This document shows positions 20,039 through 30,309 of a DNA stretch of 54,295 bases, piece by piece (position 1 is the stretch's first letter; every line of letters begins with the position of its first letter). Location: contig JABDEE010000003.1 of the NCBI GenBank assembly GCA_013287205.1, positions 1 through 54,295 of the forward strand, given 5' to 3'. The stretch comes from Alphaproteobacteria bacterium. GTDB lineage: Bacteria; Pseudomonadota; Alphaproteobacteria; UBA9655. A program made the translations under genes and the position numbers. The notes beneath the pieces were generated by a model. The model ran no database searches. It was given only the letters and a program-made list of their open reading frames with translations, and was not told where the DNA came from.

Positions 20039-20341
20039 TTACGTCTCTTCAGTTCCTTCCCCAGACGATTTTTTCGGCTCTCTCCCGTCTTTGTGCCGCC
20101 ACTCAATATAAGCATCAACAGCTTCTCGAAAGGCTTGATGGGTTTTTGTAATGGTCTTGCCTTCAAAGGTCACCAGATCCTGGATGTTGGCAACTTTGCC
20201 TTGAAAGAGTGCTTCCCTCTCATTAAAAACAAAGTGCCCTACAAAACCTTTATGCTCTATCATCACACCAATCCATGGATCCCAGCTGGCTTTATCATCG
20301 AGAAGAGATTGGATGAATTCGCCAACTGGGTGCCCCGTCAT
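20039..20341 (-). CDS. HicB-like antitoxin, no HicA adjacent
   Basis: GKVANIQDLVTFEGKTITKTHQAFREAVDAYIEW. Confidence 0.75.
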   Translation of the reverse strand: MTGHPVGEFIQSLLDDKASWDPWIGVMIEHKGFVGHFVFNEREALFQGKVANIQDLVTFEGKTITKTHQAFREAVDAYIEWRHKDGREPKKSSGEGTEET

Positions 20342-20348
20342 ACACTAT

Positions 20349-20633
20349 TTAGACAATGGCCTTTTTGAGAACATTTCCAGCCTTAAACTTCGGACTTTTC
20401 GAAGCAGCAATCTTGATCGCTTCACCGGTTCGGGGATTACGGCCTGTACGAGCCGGACGCTTAGCAACACTAAATGTGCCAAATCCGGTCAAACGCACCT
20501 CCTTATCGGCTTTGAGTGCTTGCTCAACAGCTTGGATGAAAGCGGTGAGCGCCCGTGTTGTATCGACCTTTGTAAGGCCAGAGAGTTCGGCCATTGAACT
20601 GATGAGGTTTTCTTTGGTGATAGAGTTTGACAT
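20349..20633 (-). CDS. HU-family DNA-binding protein
   Basis: MSNSITKENLISSMAELSGLTKVDTTRALTAF...VRLTGFGTFSVAKRPARTGRNPRTGEAIKI. Confidence 0.95.
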   Translation of the reverse strand: MSNSITKENLISSMAELSGLTKVDTTRALTAFIQAVEQALKADKEVRLTGFGTFSVAKRPARTGRNPRTGEAIKIAASKSPKFKAGNVLKKAIV

Positions 20634-20817
20634 ACGTTTTATTCCTTATCTGTGTATTGGGAGAGTTCTTGACGTCTCGTGGTAATAGAAAGCGCATTCG
20701 GTAAGGTTGCGTCAAGAGAAAACTAGAAAAATTTTCTCATGGGATTTTTTAGGGCATAGGGAGTGAGAGTGTTTGATGCGTTTTACAAAATGGAATTTGA
20801 ATATAAAAAGGAAAAAA

Positions 20818-21303
20818 ATGACACAAATCGTTCGACCCTCTTTCAACATGTTTCTCTGGCTTATACGAATAGGTCCTTATCTTTTTTTCCCTCTTACCGC
20901 AGCTCTCTTTTATGCAATTGAAAATACCGTCGGGATACCATTTAGCAGACATACTCTCCTGAGGTGTTGTCACTGGGGATCTGTTTTTGCAATAGGGGGG
21001 ATTTTGGCTTTTATTGCCGCTGGATATCGCAATATGATGTTTAAGATAGACCATGAGCGTCTATCTTATGATTTAAGCTTTGTTTGGAGAAAACGAAAAG
21101 AAATACTCCTATCAAATATCAAAGAAGTGGTGTTGAAAGTTGGTGTGTTACAAAGATTTTTTGGTCGAGGCACGATCATTGTCTACACACAAGCAAGCCT
21201 CGTCAGTCAAAACCAAACAGGAGTTTCGCTTTTTGACATAGAAAATCCTGATAAAATCTATGAGCTGTTAAAGGAACGTATTGCAAGCGCGAGCAGAACA
21301 TAA
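20818..21303 (+). CDS. Membrane protein with bacterial PH-like domain
   Basis: Two TM segments, then LSYDLSFVWRKRKEILLSNIKEVVLKVGVLQRFFGRGTIIVYT; AAAAGGA upstream of ATG 20818. Confidence 0.6.
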   Translation: MTQIVRPSFNMFLWLIRIGPYLFFPLTAALFYAIENTVGIPFSRHTLLRCCHWGSVFAIGGILAFIAAGYRNMMFKIDHERLSYDLSFVWRKRKEILLSNIKEVVLKVGVLQRFFGRGTIIVYTQASLVSQNQTGVSLFDIENPDKIYELLKERIASASRT

Positions 21304-21324
21304 AGTTTCGTTCCCTCCTTTTAT

Positions 21325-23205
21325 CTATTGGGGCGCCTTTTTTGTCTCTCCCTCTTGTGGTTCCTGTTGAATCTTTTCTGGTTCAGCAGGCGACACAGAG
21401 TATTCTCGTTTTTTTTCAGGCTTCAGAAGGAAGGGCATCTGCCTCTCTTCTGGCTTAGGCAGGGACGTCAGAGACATCTGGAGTTTTGTACAGGGATAGT
21501 CTCCTGGCAGTTTGATGTAACATTCCAGGTCCCTTAATTGGGAGAATTCAGATGGCATGATCAGCGCCTTTTGACGGAGATTCCGTCCGAATGTAACGCC
21601 GTCGCGCATGGTATTGGCGCCGTAGGAAATGTTTTCATTGGGTTCGGCTTCTTCCTTATCACCGATGGTCTTTGAGATCCACTGTTGGGTAGCAGGTTCA
21701 GAAGAGCGAAAGAAGATCTTGGTGTTGAACAAATCCAGCATTGCGTCCGCTTCCTTTTGTCCATAGAGACTTTCCATTTGAGATTTTCCTTGGAATCCGA
21801 TCAGGAAACATCCTCCATATTTGCGAGCTTCAGCGAGCCCTATTTGAAGCCCTGGAAGCTTTTGTAGGGCAATGAGCTCATCAATCACAAACCAGAGCCT
21901 TCGGTCAGTATTTCCCGGGAGGGTCATCAATGCATTGGTTGCAATGTCAACCCAGGCTGAGATGAGAGGAATGAAGGCCTGGCGTTGATCGGCTCTGGCT
22001 GTGATAAACAGCCACCCCTTATGCCGCTCGTCCGCTATCCAGTCTCGAAGAGAGAACGATGACTTCGAATTTTGAGAGGGGTCTTCTGAATTCTCCCGAC
22101 TTCCTTCTGCTTTTTGATCTGCCGATTCTACTCCTTGATCTGATTCCAATTGACGGAGTCCCTCAAGTTGAGAAGAGAGAACACTGCGGATCGAGCTCGT
22201 TGTTTTTTCATTCTCCTCTGAAGCATGAGGTGCTGCTTCCGTATTTTTAAAGAATCGACAAAACTCCTTATCGGAGGAAGTCATCAGGAGATGATAGAGA
22301 GCCTCGACCGTTGGATTTCCAATGGCTGCCATCTTCCGTAAGGCTGTTTTTAGAACAGCGCGACTCGCATTATCCCAGAACGGATCCGCATTACTGCGTC
22401 CTTTGGGCTGAATCAGAGAATCAGCGAGAACATCGTAATGGGAATCAAGCTGACAATCGGCCCATGGATCCCAAGAAAGAGAGCGTGTATCGAGTGGATT
22501 GAGAATCAAATCCGTGGCTTCATCATAATAACGGGCCATATAATCCCCCGTCACATCCACGATAATGGCTTTGTTGCCTCTTTGTCGAATTTGGGGAACA
22601 AGAGAATGAAACAGATTGCTCTTACCAGATCCTGTCGTACCCGTAATCAAAATGTGGGACGTTTCCTTATTCTTGATAAGGGGAAAATTCTCGATCATAA
22701 GGTCGGACGCCTGATTTTCTTGTCGAAGTCGCTTTGCAAGCTGCGTCCAGTGCATAAAGGTGACCCCTCTCTGGTGGAGCGTTTCTTTATGAGATCCTCC
22801 TCGTTTTAACCAGAAAAAGCCTAAGATAAAGAAGGCGAGCCCTCCACAAAAGAGAGCTTTATAAGCTGCACTCTTCAGTTCCATTTTAAGCTCTTGGATT
22901 TTTTGCTTTAACGAAATATCCGCAACAACATCAAGGCAGCGCCTTTTATAGGCAGGAAGCTTTAAAGCTGAAGGTGGTGTATAAGCTTGCGTCATATTGG
23001 AGTGTTTCACTTCTGAGGTGGTCGCAAGCAGAAGCTTTGCCCACCCCACTTCATAGGCCGCCCCCCAAGGCATCCGCCAGCATGCCCATCCAAAATAAAG
23101 CCCACCTGATAAAAAAGCGACGATAAACCCAAACACAAAGATCTGCTTGAACATCCGCAGTTGGTGGATATGAACCTGTCCCCCTTGGGTCATGGCTTTA
23201 AACAT
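21325..23205 (-). CDS. traD: Type IV coupling protein TraD (VirD4-like)
   Basis: Walker A ITGTTGSGKSN, TM segments, WFVIDELIALQKLPGL Walker B region. Confidence 0.88.
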   Translation of the reverse strand: MFKAMTQGGQVHIHQLRMFKQIFVFGFIVAFLSGGLYFGWACWRMPWGAAYEVGWAKLLLATTSEVKHSNMTQAYTPPSALKLPAYKRRCLDVVADISLKQKIQELKMELKSAAYKALFCGGLAFFILGFFWLKRGGSHKETLHQRGVTFMHWTQLAKRLRQENQASDLMIENFPLIKNKETSHILITGTTGSGKSNLFHSLVPQIRQRGNKAIIVDVTGDYMARYYDEATDLILNPLDTRSLSWDPWADCQLDSHYDVLADSLIQPKGRSNADPFWDNASRAVLKTALRKMAAIGNPTVEALYHLLMTSSDKEFCRFFKNTEAAPHASEENEKTTSSIRSVLSSQLEGLRQLESDQGVESADQKAEGSRENSEDPSQNSKSSFSLRDWIADERHKGWLFITARADQRQAFIPLISAWVDIATNALMTLPGNTDRRLWFVIDELIALQKLPGLQIGLAEARKYGGCFLIGFQGKSQMESLYGQKEADAMLDLFNTKIFFRSSEPATQQWISKTIGDKEEAEPNENISYGANTMRDGVTFGRNLRQKALIMPSEFSQLRDLECYIKLPGDYPCTKLQMSLTSLPKPEERQMPFLLKPEKKREYSVSPAEPEKIQQEPQEGETKKAPQ

Positions 23206-23220
23206 AGCGGATCTCCTATT

Positions 23221-26200
23221 TCACGATGATTTTTGAGGGATTTTTCCCGTATTTGACTTTGAAGAGAGTGACCTTCTCGATTGCGATGGAAGAGGTTCTC
23301 GAAGAGGTACTTCTGTGAGGGGCTCTTTTTGAGGATTCAATCCAACCTCTTTCCTATTTGATTGACGCTGTGCAGCACGATCGAGACTGGTCTCTTGCTC
23401 AAGCTTAAATATAGCGCCTCCGATACCGCTGGGTCCAAAAGCTCTATCTGTATGTTCCTTATGAGCTTTTTCTTGAGATTGTGTTTCGTAGGTGACGACA
23501 TCTTCTCGTCGTTTTCCAAGCGTATCTGTTGCATTAGAAAGGCCTCTTTCTATTTTTGTTTGAAAATCAGGTGGCGGTAATTTTTGACCTGTCGGGACCA
23601 GTGCCTCTGTTTGAGCGGGTGATATATGAGGATTTATTTCCTTTCTTAAGCCAAGCTCTTCTCCCCTTTTCTCTACATAATCAACTTGTTTCTCGTGATG
23701 AGCATTGGGGGAGTTTTTCGAACGTAAGGTGTTCGCTGTGGCCTTATAATTTGCCTCCATCCCACCTCGGGCATCATTCGTATTAACTCGTTGAACCTGA
23801 TACTCTGGATGCAGTTGCGTAAAATGATCACGATAGGCTTCATACTCACCTCCCCCGGACTTTAGGATGCTCAAAGCTCCCATCATGCCTATTGTCTCAT
23901 TTCGTTCTTCGCCCCCAGGCCCCGTATTGACAGGTTGATCAGCCACAAATGCGAGGAAGTCTTGGGTTACATTTCGGCTTTCTTGGAAGTCTCGCCTTTG
24001 ACTGGAGCTTACTGAATCTGAAAGCTCACTCACTCGAGTTTGAGCAACAGAAGCTTCCTCTCGAAGATGTTGGGCGTGCGTGAGGCTCGCATTGGCAGTA
24101 TTCGCGAGCTCGGCACCTTTCGTATCATTGTGTCCTTCCATGAGAGTTTTAGCCGCAGACACAGCCTGATCAAGGGAATAGGTGTAGCCTCGTTGTTCTG
24201 CAATGCTTTGCGCTTTTTGAATCATTTTTTGTTGGCTCCATGAATCAGAGAAATTTCCACTAATTCCCGCACCGATTGGGAAACCACCGGGTGTTCCAGC
24301 CCTGATTTGAATCGCTAATTCATTGGCTGCTGACTTAGAAACGTTCATATTTTCACTGATATCCTTTACGAAGTTGTGATGATCTTGAAGAGCGCGTGCC
24401 TCATTGGAGGTTTTGGCAAGGCTTGCGGTATCACTCGCATAATCGTCAGATCCGACCCTTTGGAGCACGCTGGCTGTTTGTTGCATGGCCGAGTCTGTTG
24501 CATGGCCCGCAGAAACACTCTTGGAATCAGCCACATTTTGCGCTTCATGGAGGCGTTGCTGCTGCTCATGAGCCGTATTAACGGACGCGATCAAATTGAC
24601 CGATGTGGCAGAGAGGGCTTGGTCGCTCACACTTTGCGTCCCGTCCCCAAAGGTTGATTGTTCGACTCCTGACCCAGACATGGATTTGAACTGGGACGCA
24701 TTATAGGAAGGACTTGTCTGATGTTGAAAAGCGGAAGCGTTCTGATAGGCTTGCGTGGCAATTGTAATATTGCCCATGCTAATGTTACCTGAAACTGTCT
24801 CTGAAGCAGCGCTACTGGCAGCTGATTGCATGGCAGAGCCTAAGTGGCTCGCAAGCCCTACGAAGGCGCCCGCTCCTTGTTTGAGGATGCCATAGGAGAT
24901 GAAGGGAATACTCACTGAGAGCCAAGCGGCTAGAGTCGCTGTGTCCGCATTGGCATTAATGATTGTACTTGCGTTGAGCAGTGTCAGACCTTGACTTGCT
25001 CCATGCCCAATCGTTTCGGCTTTTCCATAGAGGGTCATAATGAGATTAAGAACCGCATAGAGCGGGGGCCAAACCTGCGTCCACACTAAAATCCCACAAT
25101 AGGTCAGGAGAACTCGGTGCCCATTGGGCAGCATGGCAAGGACCGCAATGAAAATAAAAAGAGCATAAGACAGCGCCTCAATCACATTCTTAAAAAGAGG
25201 CAGCGTCTTCGCCGCAATGTCGCCCGCGACAGCATAGGCAGATCTTTGCTGCAGAAGGGCTTTGGTGGCCGCATAATTGCTAGGAGAGCCTAACTCGGAG
25301 AGCTTGTTGTTTGATCCCTCCTCAATGGCATTAATCATCATTTCTTGTTGGAGAATGTTTTGGGCTGAATCTGCCCAGACAGCAGCCCCACTTAAAAGGC
25401 GCGCACTCCCCAAAAGCGATGAGTCAAAGGCGGCTGCATTTAGCGTTCTATCTTGCACACGGGATCCATAAATCATTCTCACACGCCTGATCTCATTGTT
25501 CCATAAGGCGTTCAGCCTTTGGGCGCCGCTCCTGCACGTGACGATTTCGCTTGATCCGATATTTGCTGCAGGAGCAGAAGACCTTGAAACAGATGCAGAT
25601 GACACGCCTCCCTCTGCCCCTTGCTTATAGAGAAACCCTAAAACAGGAGAAGCATTTTGGGTCACAAGTGCCCAAATATTGGGCGTGTTTTGTAGATCGG
25701 TCATGGTGTATTTCTGACCCATCATGGCGTCATACACGACACACTGGTTTACAAAGCGTTCCATGTTGCCTTTAAAGACCGGATCTGTAATGCGGAATTT
25801 ATGCATCTGGCTCATCAGGGAGGATGCAAATACAGTTCCTGTTTGATGATAGGGCATATAATCCGGCAACGTAAACACAGACTCAACTTTTTCTGTAACT
25901 GTCTTACCAATCTGGCTTGCAAGGCTTGCAAAGAGCCCTAAGACGAGAGGAACATTTGCCACATCTCGTCTGAAATTGTTGATGGGATCATGAATATGAA
26001 CGGTTGTTTTAGGTAAAAACAAAAGGTTGGTTGCAACCATTACCCACAAGAGCCAACGAATCCCATCAATCAACTGGTTCTTGAATAACATCAAAATCAC
26101 GACGTAAACGAGACCCACCATCAACCCAATGCGCAGCATAGGCATGATCAGCCCTGTGGCGTCTTCCTTGAAAAGAGCCGCAATTGCATTAAAGACCAGC

Positions 26201-26241
26201 GCAAAGAGCTCGCCGCCTCCATAGATGTGAATGATGTGCAT
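23221..26241 (-). CDS. traG: Conjugal transfer mating-pair stabilization protein TraG (F type)
   Basis: 1006 aa, N-terminal TMs, long helical C-terminus; position between traD and traH. Confidence 0.88.
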   Translation of the reverse strand: MHIIHIYGGGELFALVFNAIAALFKEDATGLIMPMLRIGLMVGLVYVVILMLFKNQLIDGIRWLLWVMVATNLLFLPKTTVHIHDPINNFRRDVANVPLVLGLFASLASQIGKTVTEKVESVFTLPDYMPYHQTGTVFASSLMSQMHKFRITDPVFKGNMERFVNQCVVYDAMMGQKYTMTDLQNTPNIWALVTQNASPVLGFLYKQGAEGGVSSASVSRSSAPAANIGSSEIVTCRSGAQRLNALWNNEIRRVRMIYGSRVQDRTLNAAAFDSSLLGSARLLSGAAVWADSAQNILQQEMMINAIEEGSNNKLSELGSPSNYAATKALLQQRSAYAVAGDIAAKTLPLFKNVIEALSYALFIFIAVLAMLPNGHRVLLTYCGILVWTQVWPPLYAVLNLIMTLYGKAETIGHGASQGLTLLNASTIINANADTATLAAWLSVSIPFISYGILKQGAGAFVGLASHLGSAMQSAASSAASETVSGNISMGNITIATQAYQNASAFQHQTSPSYNASQFKSMSGSGVEQSTFGDGTQSVSDQALSATSVNLIASVNTAHEQQQRLHEAQNVADSKSVSAGHATDSAMQQTASVLQRVGSDDYASDTASLAKTSNEARALQDHHNFVKDISENMNVSKSAANELAIQIRAGTPGGFPIGAGISGNFSDSWSQQKMIQKAQSIAEQRGYTYSLDQAVSAAKTLMEGHNDTKGAELANTANASLTHAQHLREEASVAQTRVSELSDSVSSSQRRDFQESRNVTQDFLAFVADQPVNTGPGGEERNETIGMMGALSILKSGGGEYEAYRDHFTQLHPEYQVQRVNTNDARGGMEANYKATANTLRSKNSPNAHHEKQVDYVEKRGEELGLRKEINPHISPAQTEALVPTGQKLPPPDFQTKIERGLSNATDTLGKRREDVVTYETQSQEKAHKEHTDRAFGPSGIGGAIFKLEQETSLDRAAQRQSNRKEVGLNPQKEPLTEVPLREPLPSQSRRSLSSKSNTGKIPQKSS

Positions 26242-26256
26242 AGGTAGATTCCTTGT

Positions 26257-27720
26257 CTATTCCTTAGTTCCTTGCTGTTGAGAAACAAACTGGTTTTGCA
26301 GCTTTCGCTCAACCTGCTGGGTGCGTTCAATGGCCTCAAGCGTGATACTGATTTGCTGAAAGAGGGCGGTTCGCTTGGCAAAGAGAAGCTTCCTGGAATT
26401 TGCAATCCCTGATCTGAATTTCTCAATCATGGCATCATTGATTTGGACTTGTTTCAGATGGGTAAGGCTCTCCCAAACAAGGGCCATTGCCTCATCCAGA
26501 TATTGGAGCACAATGTCATAGGCGATCGCATCTCGGTAGGCATTGAGGTTCACAGGCGCACTCCCCTGCTTAAAGGCCATCTCAACAGCCATGATCTTGA
26601 GCACCGGAATCATGGTGGAATTGATAAAGCCCTGCTGTTCAGGAGTGAGGACTCGATCCGCTAAAAGACTCTGCTGAATGCTGCTCAAAAAACGATCAAC
26701 ACGGTAGGCAAGCGCTTTTTCTTTTGATAGTCTTGCTTTCTCTAAACGAGGGTTCAGGCACCTATTTTGATCCGGATCATCACACACATAAATAGATGCA
26801 TCGATCCCTCCCGTTAAAAGAGCTGAGATCAAATCTGAGTCCCCGCTTTTTGAGGGAAATTCCTTGATCTCAATGTTCTCATGACCCGATTTACGGGACA
26901 CAAGAGTGCCCGAGATTGTCATGAAGAACTCAGCCAGTTGTGTGTCAGCACTCAAGAAAGCATTCTTGCTGATAGCCTTCCAACTGAGATTAAATTCATC
27001 GCCTAAGATGTCCTTATAAGAAGCCAATCCATTTTTCCGTGCATTGACCGCACCCCGTTCTCCTCCAGCCCCACATTTCTGGCGACCTTGTGCCCAGTCG
27101 GTAGCATATCCCAACTCCTTGCTCATGGAATTACACAAGAGCTGAGAGGACGCATCAGACTGAGGCCATACCCCGGCTACAAGGGTTGCTGCCGTCTCAC
27201 AAGAGTTGATACTATGATTCGTCATCGATTGAACTTTGGCCGCCAAGTCATCCAACACACTCTTGATTTGGGGGGTGACCGTTGCGAGAGCTAAGTTAAA
27301 GGCATAACCCGAAGCATTGCTTCCAATATTGCGAAGCAAGGCCAAAAATGCATCTGCGTTAATGAAGCTAAACCCACCCAAAAACAAATCAATACCGCCG
27401 CAGCCTGCTCGATAATGGGGCATCTGCAAGGACATCAATTCAGGATTATGGACCTTACCGCGTGCAAACATACTGCCGCCTGAGTAAAACCCACCACTCT
27501 GATCCTGCCACCCTCCTGAAGGTGTTACGTTGTTGGCCATGCCTAACGTTGCAAACGCCTTTTCCAAGCTCTCATTCATGCCGGCTAAAACGGGAGTATG
27601 CCAAAGGGCTGTTTGGAAGAGAGCTCCCATGAGAAGAATCCTGCTCCTCGTTGAAAAGGAGCTCCTAAATAAACCTCTCTTTTGCGTTATCTTAATGATT
27701 TTGCTGTATAATTTTCTCAT
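26257..27720 (-). CDS. traH: Conjugal transfer pilus assembly protein TraH
   Basis: GGFYSGGSMFARGKVHNPELMSLQMPHYRAGCGGIDLFLGGFSFINADAF; ATG at 27720 (MRKLYSKIIKITQKR) preferred over the listed 27879 start. Confidence 0.92.
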   Translation of the reverse strand: MRKLYSKIIKITQKRGLFRSSFSTRSRILLMGALFQTALWHTPVLAGMNESLEKAFATLGMANNVTPSGGWQDQSGGFYSGGSMFARGKVHNPELMSLQMPHYRAGCGGIDLFLGGFSFINADAFLALLRNIGSNASGYAFNLALATVTPQIKSVLDDLAAKVQSMTNHSINSCETAATLVAGVWPQSDASSQLLCNSMSKELGYATDWAQGRQKCGAGGERGAVNARKNGLASYKDILGDEFNLSWKAISKNAFLSADTQLAEFFMTISGTLVSRKSGHENIEIKEFPSKSGDSDLISALLTGGIDASIYVCDDPDQNRCLNPRLEKARLSKEKALAYRVDRFLSSIQQSLLADRVLTPEQQGFINSTMIPVLKIMAVEMAFKQGSAPVNLNAYRDAIAYDIVLQYLDEAMALVWESLTHLKQVQINDAMIEKFRSGIANSRKLLFAKRTALFQQISITLEAIERTQQVERKLQNQFVSQQQGTKE

Positions 27721-27742
27721 AACATAATGGAAAGGTACGCTC

Positions 27743-27874
27743 ATGATGATCCTCGTTCTGCCTGATGAATTAGAGAAACGCCTGGAACATCTCGCCAAGA
27801 AAACACAACTCTCTTCCCAAGCTTTGGCACTTTGTGCTTTAGAGGAATTTCTAGATGTCCAGGATGAACAATAG
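27743..27874 (+). CDS. Putative RHH/antitoxin-like small protein (43 aa)
   Basis: MMILVLPDELEKRLEHLAKKTQLSSQALALCALEEFLDVQDEQ*; AAAGG upstream; TATAAT at 27707; absent from the ORF track. Confidence 0.55.
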   Translation: MMILVLPDELEKRLEHLAKKTQLSSQALALCALEEFLDVQDEQ

Positions 27875-27875
27875 A

Positions 27876-28688
27876 TCATCGTAAATTCTCTCCTGTGTTG
27901 AGGGTTGAGACCTTGGTGAGCATCTCAGCTCTTGTCTCAATCTCGCTTTCAGAAATCATCCCATAGGCTAGCGGAATCATCTGACCTGTCTTAGGGTGCA
28001 AAGCGATGAGCGCAGGCACATGGGTGATGCCCAATCGGGATGCAATGCCATTGTCGGATTTGGCGTAGGGAAACTCGGGCAATTTACGTGTAAGATTTCC
28101 CTTATCCAAGGAAATGGCCAACACGGACCAGCCATACTTATTCGCAAAGTTCTTCACAATGGGCGCGAACTTGTGACAGTAGGGGCAGTTCTCTCGAAAG
28201 AAGAAAAAAAGACCATACTCCTTTGAAAGAGCGGCTATCCGATTGGTCGTCTCTTTGGTCCTCAAATCATAATAAACATGCCGGGCATTTTGATCGACGG
28301 GATGGGTCAAGCTCTCATCCAAGGCGGGCGTTGTCATCACAACCCGTTTCCAGGCTTCCGAAAACCGTTGGCTTTGATCCATGAGAGCCTTTTGTGCCCA
28401 CAAGTAAGCCATCACATTAGCAGGCGTTGGGGCTACAATTGCTGCATGGAGTTTGGTTTCGAGATTTTTACGCATTGTCTCAATTTGTTGCGTGGGCGTA
28501 AGGAGAACATCTGGTCTTGTCTTTTGAGGAAGAGGGAGGTTTTTATCTTCCGGTTTCTCATACACCTCAGGCAGTCGTTCGTACCAATGCCACCCTTCTG
28601 CGTGTTTATCGAAAAAGGAGGCTTCAGCCTGTCCATAAAAGAGTATAAAACAACCTACGAGACTCCTTCTGATCACTGAACTGATCAC
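27876..28688 (-). CDS. traF: Thioredoxin-like conjugal pilus assembly protein TraF
   Basis: Signal peptide; FFFRENCPYCHKFAPIVKNFANKYGW CxxC motif; operon context. Confidence 0.9.
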   Translation of the reverse strand: MISSVIRRSLVGCFILFYGQAEASFFDKHAEGWHWYERLPEVYEKPEDKNLPLPQKTRPDVLLTPTQQIETMRKNLETKLHAAIVAPTPANVMAYLWAQKALMDQSQRFSEAWKRVVMTTPALDESLTHPVDQNARHVYYDLRTKETTNRIAALSKEYGLFFFFRENCPYCHKFAPIVKNFANKYGWSVLAISLDKGNLTRKLPEFPYAKSDNGIASRLGITHVPALIALHPKTGQMIPLAYGMISESEIETRAEMLTKVSTLNTGENLR

Positions 28689-28822
28689 GCGCTTCCTCCC
28701 TGTCTTGGCGAGCCTTTTACGGATTCCCGCGGATTAGAACGCACGCTCTCTTTCATGATCTCAAGTCGCTGTTGAAGCTGTTCCTTCACATTTTGGACTC
28801 TTCCAGGTTGAAAATTCTGCAT
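28685..28822 (-). CDS. Possible 45-aa ORF linking traN and traF
   Basis: MQNFQPGRVQNVKEQLQQRLEIMKESVRSNPRESVKGSPRQGGSA*, overlaps the traN 3' end and its TGA overlaps the traF GTG start. Confidence 0.35.
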   Translation of the reverse strand: MQNFQPGRVQNVKEQLQQRLEIMKESVRSNPRESVKGSPRQGGSA

Positions 28823-30309
28823 GATGTCCTCAAAGGCTTCTCCCCATCTCCCCATCCTCGCCCAATCTGAGGGCGACCTTGGACGTGGAAAGCTTTGAGC
28901 AATTTGGATCCAAAACAGCAGTAACTGGTTTTCTTCTGAAGACAGATCTTGGTGATCTTTTCTCGGCTAGAACAATAGGTCCCCACCATATGGCAGAGCC
29001 CTTTCTGACGCTTGACTTCAAGAGCTTTTTCTTCTGCATTGCAGCCTGCAAGACCTAAGCTTAACCCCCAGCCTTTTCCCGAACCACAACAGTCTTTGAA
29101 GGATAAAATCGCCTTGGAGCATTGATTTGCCCCTCCCTTAAAGACGAATCCATCAAACCTTCCCTGCATATCTTTCAGAAGAGCGAGATGCGAGATGGCG
29201 TTCATCATCTCATCATTGTTCTCCCAAGTTTGATCGCGACATGCCCCGTCCATACAAAATGGCGTATCACCTCCCGTAATGCGGGATTGAGATCGACTCG
29301 CATTCTTACATTGATAGGTTTGCTGGTAGACAACGCATGCACCCCCTATTTCTTTTTTGCAAACAGACTTGATTTGAACGCAACCCCTGGCCCTTAAAGG
29401 TCCGCAATCATCATCACAGGGGTGAGTGCAATCATAAGTGTACGTGTATTCCCAGCAGCCTTGATAAACAGAGACCCCCTCAAAGACCCGTGTTCCGGGT
29501 CCTTGTGTACATACTTTGGATCCATAAATGCACAAACCCCGATCTGCCTTGCTTTCCAAATGGCCACATCCATCTATCCAAGAGGGATAGGCCACTTTGA
29601 CTTTGGGACGATAGGAGTAGGCAACACCCCCATGAAAACTTTCAAGGTTTCCATTCTTTTCTTCAGCATGCATTCCTGTTGAGCGCGCTGAGACAATCTG
29701 ATCCAGAGGAATGTTTCGATACTGAGATACAATGTTTTTCCATTGCTCTGAGTTAGTCTGCCAGAAAAGATGTCTGATCCTTGCAAAATCTCCTGCTCCA
29801 CTAAGGGATAAACCACCACTGACAGGCTCTCCCAGCTCCTCCCTCACATCCACATGTACATATGATTTGCAGGCATGAACGGAATCCTCTCCAGGCGCCT
29901 CGCACGTCACGATTTCATCAGATGCGTGCTCTGTAACAGTCTCACTTTGAGTTCCTTGTCCTCCAATGGTTTTGAGAGGGGTTGTTATAATGTGATCTGC
30001 TGACCTGATAAGAGGGTCTGTTTTTGGGTCAATGACAAACGCCTTGCCCTTTTCAGATAGCATCTTCTGAACATCTGGGTTCAAATTCCCAGAGCCTTGA
30101 GACGCACCTTGGAAGAAAGGATGGGAACCCGCTCGGGCCTTATCCGCTCCAACAGCGTTTAAGCGCTCGGAAGCCATAGCGTCTCCTTTGCGAAGAGAAG
30201 CTCCAGGATTGCCAAAAGCTTTCACGTTCAAAAAGAGAAAGGCAATTCCAATCAGGACAAGATGGATCAGAATAAGAATCAGCACAGGAGAAATCACAGG
30301 ATGTTTCAT
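28786..30309 (-). CDS. traN: Cys-rich mating-pair stabilization protein TraN
   Basis: MKHPVISPVLILILIHLVL start, Cys-rich (CEYTYTYDCTHPCDDDCGPLRARGC; FKDCCGSGKGWGLSLGLAGC). Confidence 0.88.
   Translation of the reverse strand: MKHPVISPVLILILIHLVLIGIAFLFLNVKAFGNPGASLRKGDAMASERLNAVGADKARAGSHPFFQGASQGSGNLNPDVQKMLSEKGKAFVIDPKTDPLIRSADHIITTPLKTIGGQGTQSETVTEHASDEIVTCEAPGEDSVHACKSYVHVDVREELGEPVSGGLSLSGAGDFARIRHLFWQTNSEQWKNIVSQYRNIPLDQIVSARSTGMHAEEKNGNLESFHGGVAYSYRPKVKVAYPSWIDGCGHLESKADRGLCIYGSKVCTQGPGTRVFEGVSVYQGCWEYTYTYDCTHPCDDDCGPLRARGCVQIKSVCKKEIGGACVVYQQTYQCKNASRSQSRITGGDTPFCMDGACRDQTWENNDEMMNAISHLALLKDMQGRFDGFVFKGGANQCSKAILSFKDCCGSGKGWGLSLGLAGCNAEEKALEVKRQKGLCHMVGTYCSSREKITKICLQKKTSYCCFGSKLLKAFHVQGRPQIGRGWGDGEKPLRTSCRIFNLEESKM

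Noticed and set aside
20313-20685. + strand ORFs 20313..20597 and 20356..20685
   Set aside because: Antisense to the well-supported HU gene
26257-27879. 540-aa TraH as listed
   Set aside because: The first ~53 residues look non-TraH and lie opposite a plausible + strand ORF; start at 27720 preferred
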